Shown piece after piece: positions 26,885 through 35,534 of a DNA stretch of 59,036 nucleotides; position 1 is the stretch's first letter; each line of letters starts with the position of its first letter. Source of the DNA: Clostridium sp. CAG:245 (GTDB lineage: Bacteria > Bacillota > Clostridia > TANB77 > CAG-508); assembly GCA_000435175.1 (NCBI GenBank), contig FR880021.1, positions 1 through 59,036 of the forward strand, read 5' to 3'. Position numbers and translations under genes: made by a program. Under the pieces are notes generated by a model, which saw only the letters and a program-made list of their open reading frames with translations, did not search any database and was not told where the DNA came from.

Positions 26885-29800
26885 TTATTCTTCATTTTCT
26901 GTTGTATTTTCTACATCATCTGTATCGTCAACAACATCTTCTACAGCATCTGCCTCTGTATCTTCTGGCATTTTTTCTCCGTCTGGTGCTACTGATACTT
27001 CTGTGTTTTCTGGTTCTTCTGTGTTTATTCTTATTTTCTTGTATCTCTTCATACCAGTTCCGGCTGGGATTAACTTACCAATGATAACATTTTCTTTTAA
27101 TCCTATTAATTCGTCTGTTTTGCCTTTTATTGCAGCTTCTGTTAATACTCTTGTTGTCTCTTGGAATGATGCTGCAGATAAGAAACTATCTGTTGCAAGT
27201 GAAGCTTTTGTTATTCCAAGTAATACACGTTTACCTGTTGCAGGTCTTAATCCTTGCTCTTCGGCTAACTTGTTTTTGTCTTCGAATTCATACATGTCTA
27301 CTAAAGAACCTGCAAACATGTCTGTATCTCCATTGTCTTCAACTCTAACTTTCTTTAACATTTGTCTTGCAATAAGTTCGATGTGTTTGTCGTTGATATC
27401 AACACCTTGGTTTCTATAAACTTTTTGAACTTCGGCAATGATGTATTCGAATACACCTTGTGGTCCGCTAATTGCAAGTACTTCTGCTGGGTTTTTAGAA
27501 CCTTCTGTTATTTGGTCTCCGGCTTCTAGAACATCTCCTTCTCTAACTTTTAGTTTAGATCCGAAAGGTATTAAGTATGTTCTGCTATCATCGTTTGATG
27601 TTACAGTTACTTCTTTTCTCTTCTTTTCGTCTCTTATAGAAACTTTTCCAGCGATTTCTGTAATTATAGCAACACCCTTTGGTTTACGAGCTTCGAAAAG
27701 CTCCTCAACTCTAGGAAGACCTTGTGTAATGTCGGCAACACCGGCAACACCACCAGAGTGAATAGTACGCATTGTAAGCTGTGTACCAGGCTCACCAATT
27801 GATTGAGCTGCGATTATACCAACTGTGTCTCCTATATCAACTTCTTTTCTAGATGCCAATCCCATACCATAGCACTTAGCACAAACTCCGTGTTCTGTTC
27901 TACATCCGAATACACTACGTACTTTAACATGTGTAATTCCTGCATCTACTATCTTATCTGCTAATTCTTCTGTAATTAGAGTATTTTTGTCTACTATTAT
28001 TTCTCCAGTAGTTGGATTTTTGATATCGTCTAATGGATATCTACCTAATAATCTTTCTTGCATTTTTTCGATTACTTGGTTTCCATCTTTTATATCATAT
28101 ACTTCAAGTCCATCTGTTGAACCACAATCATCTTCTCTTACGATTATGTCTTGTGATACATCAACCAATCTTCTTGTCAAGTATCCAGAGTCTGCTGTTC
28201 TTAAAGCTGTATCTGAAAGTCCTTTACGAGCACCGTGTGCAGAAATGAAGTACTCTAATGCGTCAAGTCCCTCTCTGAATGATGATTTGATTGGGATTTC
28301 AACTGTTTTACCAGTTGTACTAGCCATAAGTCCACGCATACCAGCAATTTGCTTTAACTGGTCTAAGTTACCTCTGGCTCCAGAGTCTGACATCATGAAC
28401 ATTGGGTTTTCTTTACTGAAGTTGTCTCTCATTGCATTTTTAACATCATCAGTAGCTTTTTCCCAAATCTTAATTACTTCGCTGTATCTCTCATCATCTG
28501 TAATTAATCCACGTCCATATTGTTTTAATATGTTATCAACATCTGCTTGAGCTTTTGCAATTATTTCCTTTTTCTGTGGTGGTACCTTAACATCATCTAT
28601 AGATACTGTTACAGCACCTAATGTAGAATATTTGTAACCTGTAGATTTAATATAGTCTAGTAATTCTGCTGTTCTGCTTAGACCATGTACAGAAATACAT
28701 TTTCCTATAATCTTTCCTAGGTTTTTCTTTGATACTACTCCATTTATTTCATATTCAAATTCGTTTTCTGGCTTACTTCTATCAATAAATCCTAAATCTT
28801 GAGGAATTCCTCTATTGAATATTATCTTACCTGGTGTTGTAGCAACTTTTGCATGTTTTTCTACACCGTCTACAATCTTAGTTCTTCTTACGAAAATCTT
28901 AGAGTGCATTGTTACATCGTTGTTTGCAAGTGACATTATTGCTTCTTCTGGAGATGAGAAGTATGTTCCTTCGCCTTTTTCTCCATCAACATCCATTGTT
29001 AAGAAGTAACTTCCTAGAATCATATCCTGTGTAGGAGTTGTTACTGGCTTACCATCTTGTGGTTTTAACAAGTTGTTTTCTGAAAGCATTAAGTATCTTG
29101 CTTCTGCTTGTGCTTCTGGTGATAATGGTAAGTGAATAGCCATCTGGTCACCATCGAAGTCAGCATTGAACGCTGTACAAACTAATGGGTGAAGTTTTAT
29201 TGCTCTACCTTCAACAAGTACTGGCTCAAATGCTTGAATACCAAGTCTGTGTAATGTAGGAGCACGGTTTAATAATACTGGGTGGTCTTTAATAACATCC
29301 TCTAATATATCCCAAACTTCTGGGCGTAATCTTTCTACCATTCTCTTTGCATTTTTTATGTTGTGTGCTATTCCACGGCTAACTAGTTCTTTCATTACAA
29401 ATGGTTTGAATAATTCTACTGCCATTTCTTTTGGAACACCACATTGGTAAATTTTAAGTTCTGGTCCAACAACTATAACTGAACGTCCTGAATAGTCAAC
29501 ACGTTTTCCTAGTAAGTTTTGTCTGAATCTACCTTGTTTACCTTTTAACATGTCTGATAATGATTTAAGTGGTCTGTTTCCAGCACCTGTAACAGGTCTT
29601 CCACGTCTTCCATTATCTATTAAAGCATCTACTGATTCTTGAAGCATTCTCTTTTCGTTTCTAACGATTATTTCTGGAGCTCCGAGTTCTAGTAATCTCT
29701 TTAATCTGTTATTTCTGTTTATAACTCTTCTATATAAATCATTTAAGTCTGATGTTGCAAATCTTCCACCGTCTAATTGAACCATTGGTCTTAAATCTGG

Positions 29801-30508
29801 TGGTATAACTGGTACAACTTGCATTATCATCCATTCTGGTCTATTGTTTGAAAGTTTGAATGATTCAACTGTATCTAATCTTTTTACCAATTTGGCTCTT
29901 TTTTGTTCGCTAGCCTTTTCAAGTTCTTTCTTTAATTTCTCTGATAATTTATCAACATCAATTTCTGATAGTAATTTTCTTATTGGTTCTGCACCCATTT
30001 CTGCTTTGAATGAGTCTCTACCAAATTTTTCTTGAGCCTCTACAAATTCTTTCTCAGAAAGTATTTGTCCTTTTGTTAATGTTGATGTACCTTTATCAGT
30101 TACTATATATGATGCAAAATATATAACTTTCTCTAAGGCTTTAGGTGAAACATCTAACATTAAAGCTATTCTGCTTGGTATTCCTTTGAAATACCAGATG
30201 TGAGCTACTGGGGCAGCAAGCTCTATGTGCCCCATTCTCTCTCTTCTTACTTTAGATTTTGTAACTTCAACGCCACATCTGTCGCAAACTATTCCCTTAT
30301 ATCTTACTCTTTTGTACTTACCACAATGGCACTCCCAGTCTTTTGTTGGTCCAAATATTCTTTCACAGAATAGACCATCTTTTTCTGGTTTTAATGTTCT
30401 ATAATTGATAGTCTCTGGTTTTTTAACTTCTCCATGTGACCATTCTCTTATTTTCTCATCAGATGCTATGCCAATTTTCATTTTATCAAAATTTTCTAAT
30501 TCATCCAC
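26885..30508 (-). CDS. rpoC: DNA-directed RNA polymerase beta' subunit
   Basis: The 1207-aa catalytic largest subunit of RNA polymerase. The N-terminal zinc ribbon is CHCGKYKRVRYKGIVCDRCG, the active-site Mg-binding NADFDGDQMAIH lies near residue 450, and the second zinc site (a Cys near DDCGSTDG, then CRTEHGVCAKC) is intact. The start GTG at 30508 follows AGGGGGA. The last 45 residues or so are strongly acidic (Glu/Asp/Thr-rich), an extension beyond the conserved core, and mirror the acidic tail of RpoB. It lies 39 bp downstream of rpoB in the usual order. Confidence 0.98.
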   Translation of the reverse strand: MDELENFDKMKIGIASDEKIREWSHGEVKKPETINYRTLKPEKDGLFCERIFGPTKDWECHCGKYKRVRYKGIVCDRCGVEVTKSKVRRERMGHIELAAPVAHIWYFKGIPSRIALMLDVSPKALEKVIYFASYIVTDKGTSTLTKGQILSEKEFVEAQEKFGRDSFKAEMGAEPIRKLLSEIDVDKLSEKLKKELEKASEQKRAKLVKRLDTVESFKLSNNRPEWMIMQVVPVIPPDLRPMVQLDGGRFATSDLNDLYRRVINRNNRLKRLLELGAPEIIVRNEKRMLQESVDALIDNGRRGRPVTGAGNRPLKSLSDMLKGKQGRFRQNLLGKRVDYSGRSVIVVGPELKIYQCGVPKEMAVELFKPFVMKELVSRGIAHNIKNAKRMVERLRPEVWDILEDVIKDHPVLLNRAPTLHRLGIQAFEPVLVEGRAIKLHPLVCTAFNADFDGDQMAIHLPLSPEAQAEARYLMLSENNLLKPQDGKPVTTPTQDMILGSYFLTMDVDGEKGEGTYFSSPEEAIMSLANNDVTMHSKIFVRRTKIVDGVEKHAKVATTPGKIIFNRGIPQDLGFIDRSKPENEFEYEINGVVSKKNLGKIIGKCISVHGLSRTAELLDYIKSTGYKYSTLGAVTVSIDDVKVPPQKKEIIAKAQADVDNILKQYGRGLITDDERYSEVIKIWEKATDDVKNAMRDNFSKENPMFMMSDSGARGNLDQLKQIAGMRGLMASTTGKTVEIPIKSSFREGLDALEYFISAHGARKGLSDTALRTADSGYLTRRLVDVSQDIIVREDDCGSTDGLEVYDIKDGNQVIEKMQERLLGRYPLDDIKNPTTGEIIVDKNTLITEELADKIVDAGITHVKVRSVFGCRTEHGVCAKCYGMGLASRKEVDIGDTVGIIAAQSIGEPGTQLTMRTIHSGGVAGVADITQGLPRVEELFEARKPKGVAIITEIAGKVSIRDEKKRKEVTVTSNDDSRTYLIPFGSKLKVREGDVLEAGDQITEGSKNPAEVLAISGPQGVFEYIIAEVQKVYRNQGVDINDKHIELIARQMLKKVRVEDNGDTDMFAGSLVDMYEFEDKNKLAEEQGLRPATGKRVLLGITKASLATDSFLSAASFQETTRVLTEAAIKGKTDELIGLKENVIIGKLIPAGTGMKRYKKIRINTEEPENTEVSVAPDGEKMPEDTEADAVEDVVDDTDDVENTTENEE

Positions 30509-30547
30509 TATTTTTTCCCCCTTGGAATTAAAAGTACCTATTTAGTT

Positions 30548-33500
30548 TTACTCATCGTCATCATTAAAATCTTCATCTTCTAAGATGCTTGAATCATCAT
30601 CTAGTATGATGTCATCGTTTTCATCATCTAGGTCATCAAATAATTTGTCATCTTCAGAATCTTCGTCATCTGATGATTCTTCTGTGTATCCATCTGATAA
30701 TTCATTTTCATCTACAACATTTTCTTCATGTAGAGATTTATTTTCTATATTACTAAAGCTTGTAGAATCGTCTATATCTTCTTTAAGCTCAACTTCCTTG
30801 TTATCATGTGTATACAATCTTATGTCTAAGCCTAAAGCTTCTAATTCTTTTACAAGAACTTTGAATCCTTCTGGAACGCCTGGCTCTGGAATGTTTTCCC
30901 CTTTGACAATAGCTTCATATGTTTTAACACGTCCTACAACATCATCTGATTTAACAGTTAACATTTCTTGTAGTGAGTATGCAGCACCATATGCCTCTAA
31001 TGCCCAAACTTCCATTTCTCCGAAACGCTGTCCACCGAATTGTGCTTTACCACCTAAAGGTTGTTGTGTAACTAATGAGTAAGGTCCTGTTGAACGAGCA
31101 TGTATCTTATCATCAACTAAGTGGTGTAGTTTCATCATATACATAACACCAACTGTAATTGGTTTAATGAATTGCTCTCCAGTTCTTCCATCGTATAGAA
31201 TTGTTTTTCCATCACGACGTAGTCCTGCTTCTTCTAGCAAGTCTTCAATTTCATAGTCTTTTGCACCATCGAATACTGGTGTTGCGACTTTCCAGCCTAA
31301 TGCACGAGCAGCCATACCTAAGTGAACTTCAAGAACCTGTCCTAAGTTCATACGAGAAGGTATACCCATTGGGTTAAGAACTATATCTACTGGTGTACCA
31401 TCTGGTAAGAATGGTAAATCTTCTTCTGGTAATATTCTTGAAATAACACCTTTGTTACCATGACGTCCAGCCATTTTATCACCAACTGATATTTTTCTCT
31501 TTGTTGCTATATAACATCTAATTACTTGGTTTACTCCAGGAGCTAGTTCTTCTGAATTTTCTCTAGTAAATATCTTGATATCTACTATTGTTCCAGCTTC
31601 TCCGTGTGGTACACGAAGTGATGTATCTCTAACTTCTCTAGATTTTTCACCAAATATTGCACGAAGTAATCTTTCTTCTGCTGTTAGCTCTGTTTCTCCC
31701 TTTGGAGTAACTTTACCAACTAATATATCTCCAGGTCTTACTTCTGCACCTATTCTTATAATACCGTTTTCATCAAGGTCTTTTAATACGTCGTCACCAA
31801 CATTTGGAATATCCCTTGTAATTTCCTCTGGACCTAATTTTGTATCACGGCATTCACAATCATATTCTTCGATGTGGATTGATGTGTACACATCTTCTTT
31901 AACAAGTCTTTCGCTTATTAATACGGCGTCCTCGTAGTTGTAACCTTCCCATGTAGAGAATGCTATAATTACGTTTCTTCCTAATGCCATTTCACCATTC
32001 TTTGTAGCTGGTCCATCTGCTAGGATGTCTCCAGCTTTAACTACTTCACCCTTTTGAACAACTGGTCTTTGGTTAATACATGTACCACCATTTGTTCTCT
32101 TGAATTTACGTAGTCTGTAATGGTCTATCTCATTTTTCTTATTTCTTACTTGTACTTCGTCAGCTGTAACCTTTTCAACAATACCTTCATTTTTAGCAGT
32201 TACTGTTGTTTCAGAATCACGTGCAGCTTTGTATTCCATACCTGTTCCAACTATTGGAGCCTCTGGTATTAAAAGTGGAACTGCTTGACGTTGCATGTTA
32301 GATCCCATTAGAGAACGCTTAACATCATCGTGCTCCAAGAAAGGTATCATGGCAGCAGCAACAGAAACTAATTGTTTTGGTGAAACATCTACATAGTCTA
32401 CTTCACTTGCCTTAACCTCTGTAATTTCAGATCTACGTCTTACTTTTACCATTTTGTTTACAAATCTGCCTTCTGCGTCTACTGGTTCTGATGCTTGTGC
32501 AATTGTATATTTATCTTCTTCATCAGCAGGCATATAATCAACTATATCTGTTAATTTACCTGTTTCTTTATCAACTTTTCTATATGGTGTTTCTACAAAT
32601 CCATATTCGTCTATCATAGCAAATGATGAAAGTGCAGAGATAAGTCCAATGTTTGGTCCTTCTGGAGATTCAACTGGGCATAGTCTACCATAGTGAGTAT
32701 AGTGAATATCACGAACCTCGAATCCAGCTCTTTCACGAGAAAGACCTCCAGGTCCTAATGCAGAAATTCTTCTCTTATGAGTAAGCTCTGATAATGGGTT
32801 TGTTTGATCCATGAATTGTGATAATTGAGAGCTTCCAAAGAATTCTCTTATTGATGATGTGATAGGTTTTGTATTGATTAATGTTTGTGGTGTTACAGAG
32901 TCTAAGTCTTGTATTGTCATTCTTTCACGAACAACTCTTTCAAGTCTTGTTAAACCAATTCTGAATTGGTTTTGTAGTAACTCACCAACACATCTAATAC
33001 GTCTGTTTCCTAAGTGATCTATATCATCAACTTTTCCTATTCCATAATCTAGATTTAATAGGTAACTGATAGATGCAATCATATCCTCTGTTGTGATTGT
33101 TAGAGGAACTAATTCGTTGTATCTTTCTTTAATTACATCATGTAATTTCTCGTCTGGAGTTGTATCCATTATAGATTTTAATACATTGTAATTAACTCCT
33201 TCTTTGAAGTGAAGGTCAGATAAATCCACATTTGGTAACATTTTGTGGATATTTACTATTCCATTTCCTATTACTCTTACTTTTTGGTCATCAACTAATA
33301 CGTCTACTATATTAATTCCAGAATCTTGAATAGCTTCAGCAGCTTCAGCAGTAATTTTTGTATTCTTCTCTGCTAAAACTTCACCTGTTGATGGATCTAT
33401 TATATCATCATAAGCAACTTGTCCTGTTATTCTAGTTGCTAAGCATAATTTTTTATTAAATTTGTATCTTCCTACTTTTGCTAAGTCATATCTTCTGTTG

Positions 33501-34282
33501 TCGAAGAATAAACCATCGAATAAGTTTCTAGCAGCATCAGCTGTTGGAAGTTCCCCTGGTCTTAATTTCTTATATATTTCAATTATTGCTTCATCTTGAG
33601 TTTTTATTGTATCCTTATCAAGAGTTGCCTTGATTTTTGGATCATTTGCAAATAGGTCTAATATTTGCTCATCTGTTACAAATCCTATACTTCTTAATAA
33701 AGATGTAACAGGTAATTTTCTTGTTCTATCAACTCTTACATAGAAAATATCATTTCCATCTGTCTCATATTCTAACCATGCACCTCTTATAGGCATAACA
33801 GTAGATGTGTATATTCTCTTTCCTGTTTTGTCGTAGTCTTGTGCATAGTAACAAGATGGAGAACGAACTAATTGGCTTACAATTACTCTCTCTGCTCCAT
33901 TGATAATAAATGTTGCACTGTCTGTCATTACTGGGAAATCACCTAAATAGATTTCTTGCTCTTTAATTTCACCAGTCTCTTTGTTGATAAGACGAACTTT
34001 AACATGTAATCTTGTTGAATATGTAGCGTCTCTTTCTTTTGCTTCTTCCATTGTGTACTTTGTTTTTTCTTCCATGTGATAGTCTAAGAATTCAAGTACT
34101 AAGTTTCCAGAGTAGTCAACTATTGGAGAAATATCTCTTAATACTTCGCCTAAACCTTCCTCTATAAACCAATTATAAGAATCTTTTTGTACTTGAATTA
34201 AGTTAGGCATTTCTACGAAATCACCTATCTTAGAAAAAGATTTTCTTGTGCATTTTTCGTGTTTTACTTCTTTTAGATTCAA
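30548..34282 (-). CDS. rpoB: DNA-directed RNA polymerase beta subunit
   Basis: The 1244-aa beta subunit. The rifampicin pocket segment FFGSSQLSQFMDQTNPLSEL, followed by THKRRISALGPGGL, has the wild-type Gln, Asp, His and Ser at the positions usually mutated in resistance, so the enzyme should be rifampicin-sensitive. The start is TTG at 34282, preceded by GAGGTGAG. The final 70-80 residues are an acidic Asp/Glu/Ser tail, probably disordered. The ribosomal protein genes that often precede rpoB (rplJ, rplL) are absent; instead there is a long leader, a promoter about 360 bp upstream and a divergent toxin-antitoxin unit. Confidence 0.98.
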   Translation of the reverse strand: MNLKEVKHEKCTRKSFSKIGDFVEMPNLIQVQKDSYNWFIEEGLGEVLRDISPIVDYSGNLVLEFLDYHMEEKTKYTMEEAKERDATYSTRLHVKVRLINKETGEIKEQEIYLGDFPVMTDSATFIINGAERVIVSQLVRSPSCYYAQDYDKTGKRIYTSTVMPIRGAWLEYETDGNDIFYVRVDRTRKLPVTSLLRSIGFVTDEQILDLFANDPKIKATLDKDTIKTQDEAIIEIYKKLRPGELPTADAARNLFDGLFFDNRRYDLAKVGRYKFNKKLCLATRITGQVAYDDIIDPSTGEVLAEKNTKITAEAAEAIQDSGINIVDVLVDDQKVRVIGNGIVNIHKMLPNVDLSDLHFKEGVNYNVLKSIMDTTPDEKLHDVIKERYNELVPLTITTEDMIASISYLLNLDYGIGKVDDIDHLGNRRIRCVGELLQNQFRIGLTRLERVVRERMTIQDLDSVTPQTLINTKPITSSIREFFGSSQLSQFMDQTNPLSELTHKRRISALGPGGLSRERAGFEVRDIHYTHYGRLCPVESPEGPNIGLISALSSFAMIDEYGFVETPYRKVDKETGKLTDIVDYMPADEEDKYTIAQASEPVDAEGRFVNKMVKVRRRSEITEVKASEVDYVDVSPKQLVSVAAAMIPFLEHDDVKRSLMGSNMQRQAVPLLIPEAPIVGTGMEYKAARDSETTVTAKNEGIVEKVTADEVQVRNKKNEIDHYRLRKFKRTNGGTCINQRPVVQKGEVVKAGDILADGPATKNGEMALGRNVIIAFSTWEGYNYEDAVLISERLVKEDVYTSIHIEEYDCECRDTKLGPEEITRDIPNVGDDVLKDLDENGIIRIGAEVRPGDILVGKVTPKGETELTAEERLLRAIFGEKSREVRDTSLRVPHGEAGTIVDIKIFTRENSEELAPGVNQVIRCYIATKRKISVGDKMAGRHGNKGVISRILPEEDLPFLPDGTPVDIVLNPMGIPSRMNLGQVLEVHLGMAARALGWKVATPVFDGAKDYEIEDLLEEAGLRRDGKTILYDGRTGEQFIKPITVGVMYMMKLHHLVDDKIHARSTGPYSLVTQQPLGGKAQFGGQRFGEMEVWALEAYGAAYSLQEMLTVKSDDVVGRVKTYEAIVKGENIPEPGVPEGFKVLVKELEALGLDIRLYTHDNKEVELKEDIDDSTSFSNIENKSLHEENVVDENELSDGYTEESSDDEDSEDDKLFDDLDDENDDIILDDDSSILEDEDFNDDDE

Positions 34283-34643
34283 AGTTACTCACCTCATAAT
34301 AAAAATTAAAGCAGAATTTGAAATATATAAGATTTCAAAAAAGTCCTTCTTGCTTTTAGACACTTTGTAAATTGCTCGCTCACTGCTCCTTTAAGCTTGC
34401 TTTTTACTAGTATTTTCTAAAGCAATTCCTCTTTTTTGATAATTTATCAATAATATAAAAAGACAACAAAAAACTTATTGACAATCTATGCTGTTTTTGT
34501 CAATTAGTTCTTTTGTATGTTCCCTATTTTATTTAGTACTTTTGATTACTAATTTATTAATATTAACCACCCTTGCTATCTCGTTGGAGATTAATAAAAT
34601 TAAAATTTTGTTGAAAATATTCCATATTATCAACACTATACTA

Positions 34644-34673
34644 ATTATACAATTTTTGGTATGTTTATGTCAA
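34644..34673 (-). promoter_or_regulatory. Promoter driving rpoBC
   Basis: On the minus strand TTGACA (34668-34673), an 18-bp spacer, then TATAAT (34644-34649). It leaves a 5' leader of roughly 350 nt before rpoB. The leader (34283-34640) holds no convincing gene; I could not identify an attenuator or riboswitch in it. Confidence 0.7.
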
Positions 34674-34724
34674 TAGAAAATATGAAAAATTTAGAAAAAC
34701 TTTCTATTGTTTCGTACATAAAAA

Positions 34725-34840
34725 GAAAACTAATGATACCATTTTTTTAACCTCGACACATTGTTCTTAGTCGAAGCTCCTTCGGACTCCTCAAAAGGCG
34801 AACCCAGGTCTTGCTTTCAAAAATGGTATCACTTGTTTTC
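34725..34840. repeat. 116-bp element with 22-bp terminal inverted repeats (MITE-like)
   Basis: The left arm 34725-34746 (GAAAACTAATGATACCATTT plus two T) and right arm 34819-34840 are inverted copies that differ at two positions. The 72-bp interior is more GC-rich than the flanks and folds internally: AGTCGAAG/CTTCGGACT forms a hairpin at about 34769-34787. No coding sequence is visible inside. It could be a miniature mobile element or a structured transcript. No target duplication is evident. Confidence 0.6.
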
Positions 34841-34874
34841 TCGTTTTGAATTTGAAAATAAAAATCAAAAAAGC

Positions 34875-34906
34875 ATAGTATTTTTAATATATTCGTGTTA
34901 TACTAT
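34875..34906 (+). promoter_or_regulatory. Promoter/operator of the toxin-antitoxin pair
   Basis: TATACT at 34899-34904 is a -10 with an upstream TGT; the -35 is weak. The inverted repeat ATAGTAT (34875-34881) and ATACTAT (34900-34906) brackets the promoter, a position expected for autorepression by an antitoxin. Confidence 0.5.
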
Positions 34907-34939
34907 TATTAGATTTTTTAAGAAAGGATAGTGAAATTT

Positions 34940-35140
34940 ATGATTAATGAAAAGCAAGAAATTCTTGCAACAGTCAATACTTTACCTGACAATACAACTT
35001 GGGACGATGCAGTTTATACTTTATATCTACATTCGAAATTACAAAAAAGTAAAGATGATATAAAAAATGGTAGAGTAATGTCTATTGAAGAATCTAAAGA
35101 AAAGATGAGAAAAAAATATGCAAATTTTCATGTCAAATGA
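34940..35140 (+). CDS. Antitoxin of a RelE/ParE-type toxin-antitoxin pair
   Basis: A 66-aa acidic-then-basic small protein (MINEKQEILATVNTLPDN to KKYANFHVK). It has an N-terminal helical segment including TWDDAVYTLYLHSKLQ and a C-terminal RVMSIEESKEKM typical of antitoxins that wrap the toxin. I chose ATG 34940, about 11 bp from AAGAAAGGA; a GTG three codons earlier is nearly on top of that site. The gene overlaps the toxin gene start by about 23 bp. Role assigned from size, order and overlap more than from a recognised fold. Confidence 0.8.
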   Translation: MINEKQEILATVNTLPDNTTWDDAVYTLYLHSKLQKSKDDIKNGRVMSIEESKEKMRKKYANFHVK

Positions 35141-35435
35141 GGCTCATGAAGATATAGATTCTATTTTTGAATATATATCACATGACTCTATTAAATATGC
35201 GAATGAAACCTCAGAAAACATATATTCTCGCATATATGAGTTGGAAAAAACTCCATATTTAGGTAGATATGTTCCCAAACTTCCAGATAAACATTTACGA
35301 GAACTCATTTATAAAAAGTATCGAATAGTTTATGATATTTCTGAAGATTCAAAAACAGTTTACATACATTTTGTTGTTCACGGTTCAAGAAGTTTTAAAT
35401 CGTTTTATAATTCCTATATCAAAAATAATTTTTAA
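35118..35435 (+). CDS. RelE/ParE-family toxin
   Basis: A 105-aa toxin. It has a helical first half (EAHEDIDSIFEYI, then ETSENIYSRIYELEKTPYLG) and the family-typical C-terminal strands LRELIYKKYRIVYDI followed by VYIHFVVHGSRSF. The Arg-Ile-Val-Tyr motif is the usual ParE/RelE core. The start at 35118 or 35130 (MSNEAHEDI) lies within the antitoxin reading frame, so translation is coupled. Whether it targets gyrase (ParE) or ribosome-bound mRNA (RelE) cannot be told here. It is the only plus-strand protein-coding unit between 4.3 kb and the right end. Confidence 0.87.
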   Translation: MQIFMSNEAHEDIDSIFEYISHDSIKYANETSENIYSRIYELEKTPYLGRYVPKLPDKHLRELIYKKYRIVYDISEDSKTVYIHFVVHGSRSFKSFYNSYIKNNF

Positions 35436-35484
35436 GTCAGACTAATTAATCGTATCAAATAAATTCCAAACAACTCTATATAGT

Positions 35485-35525
35485 AAAAAAATTAGAGACA
35501 TGTTTTCACATATCTCTAATTTTTA
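35485..35525. terminator. Bidirectional terminator between the toxin gene and the first surface cassette
   Basis: AATTAGAGA (35490-35498) pairs with TCTCTAATT (35513-35521), with A-runs on the left and T-runs on the right. It can end the plus-strand toxin transcript and the minus-strand surface-protein transcript. Confidence 0.8.
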
Positions 35526-35534
35526 TTGTTTAGA

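Noticed and set aside
26751..27419. Plus-strand open frame antisense to the rpoC 3' end
   Set aside because: It is a shadow of rpoC with no start signal; the Leu/Ser/Phe-rich composition is that of an antisense frame.
34488..34676. 62-aa hydrophobic plus-strand open frame in the rpoB leader
   Set aside because: It has no ribosome binding site, its composition is simply AT-rich, and it lies antisense to the rpoB leader and promoter.
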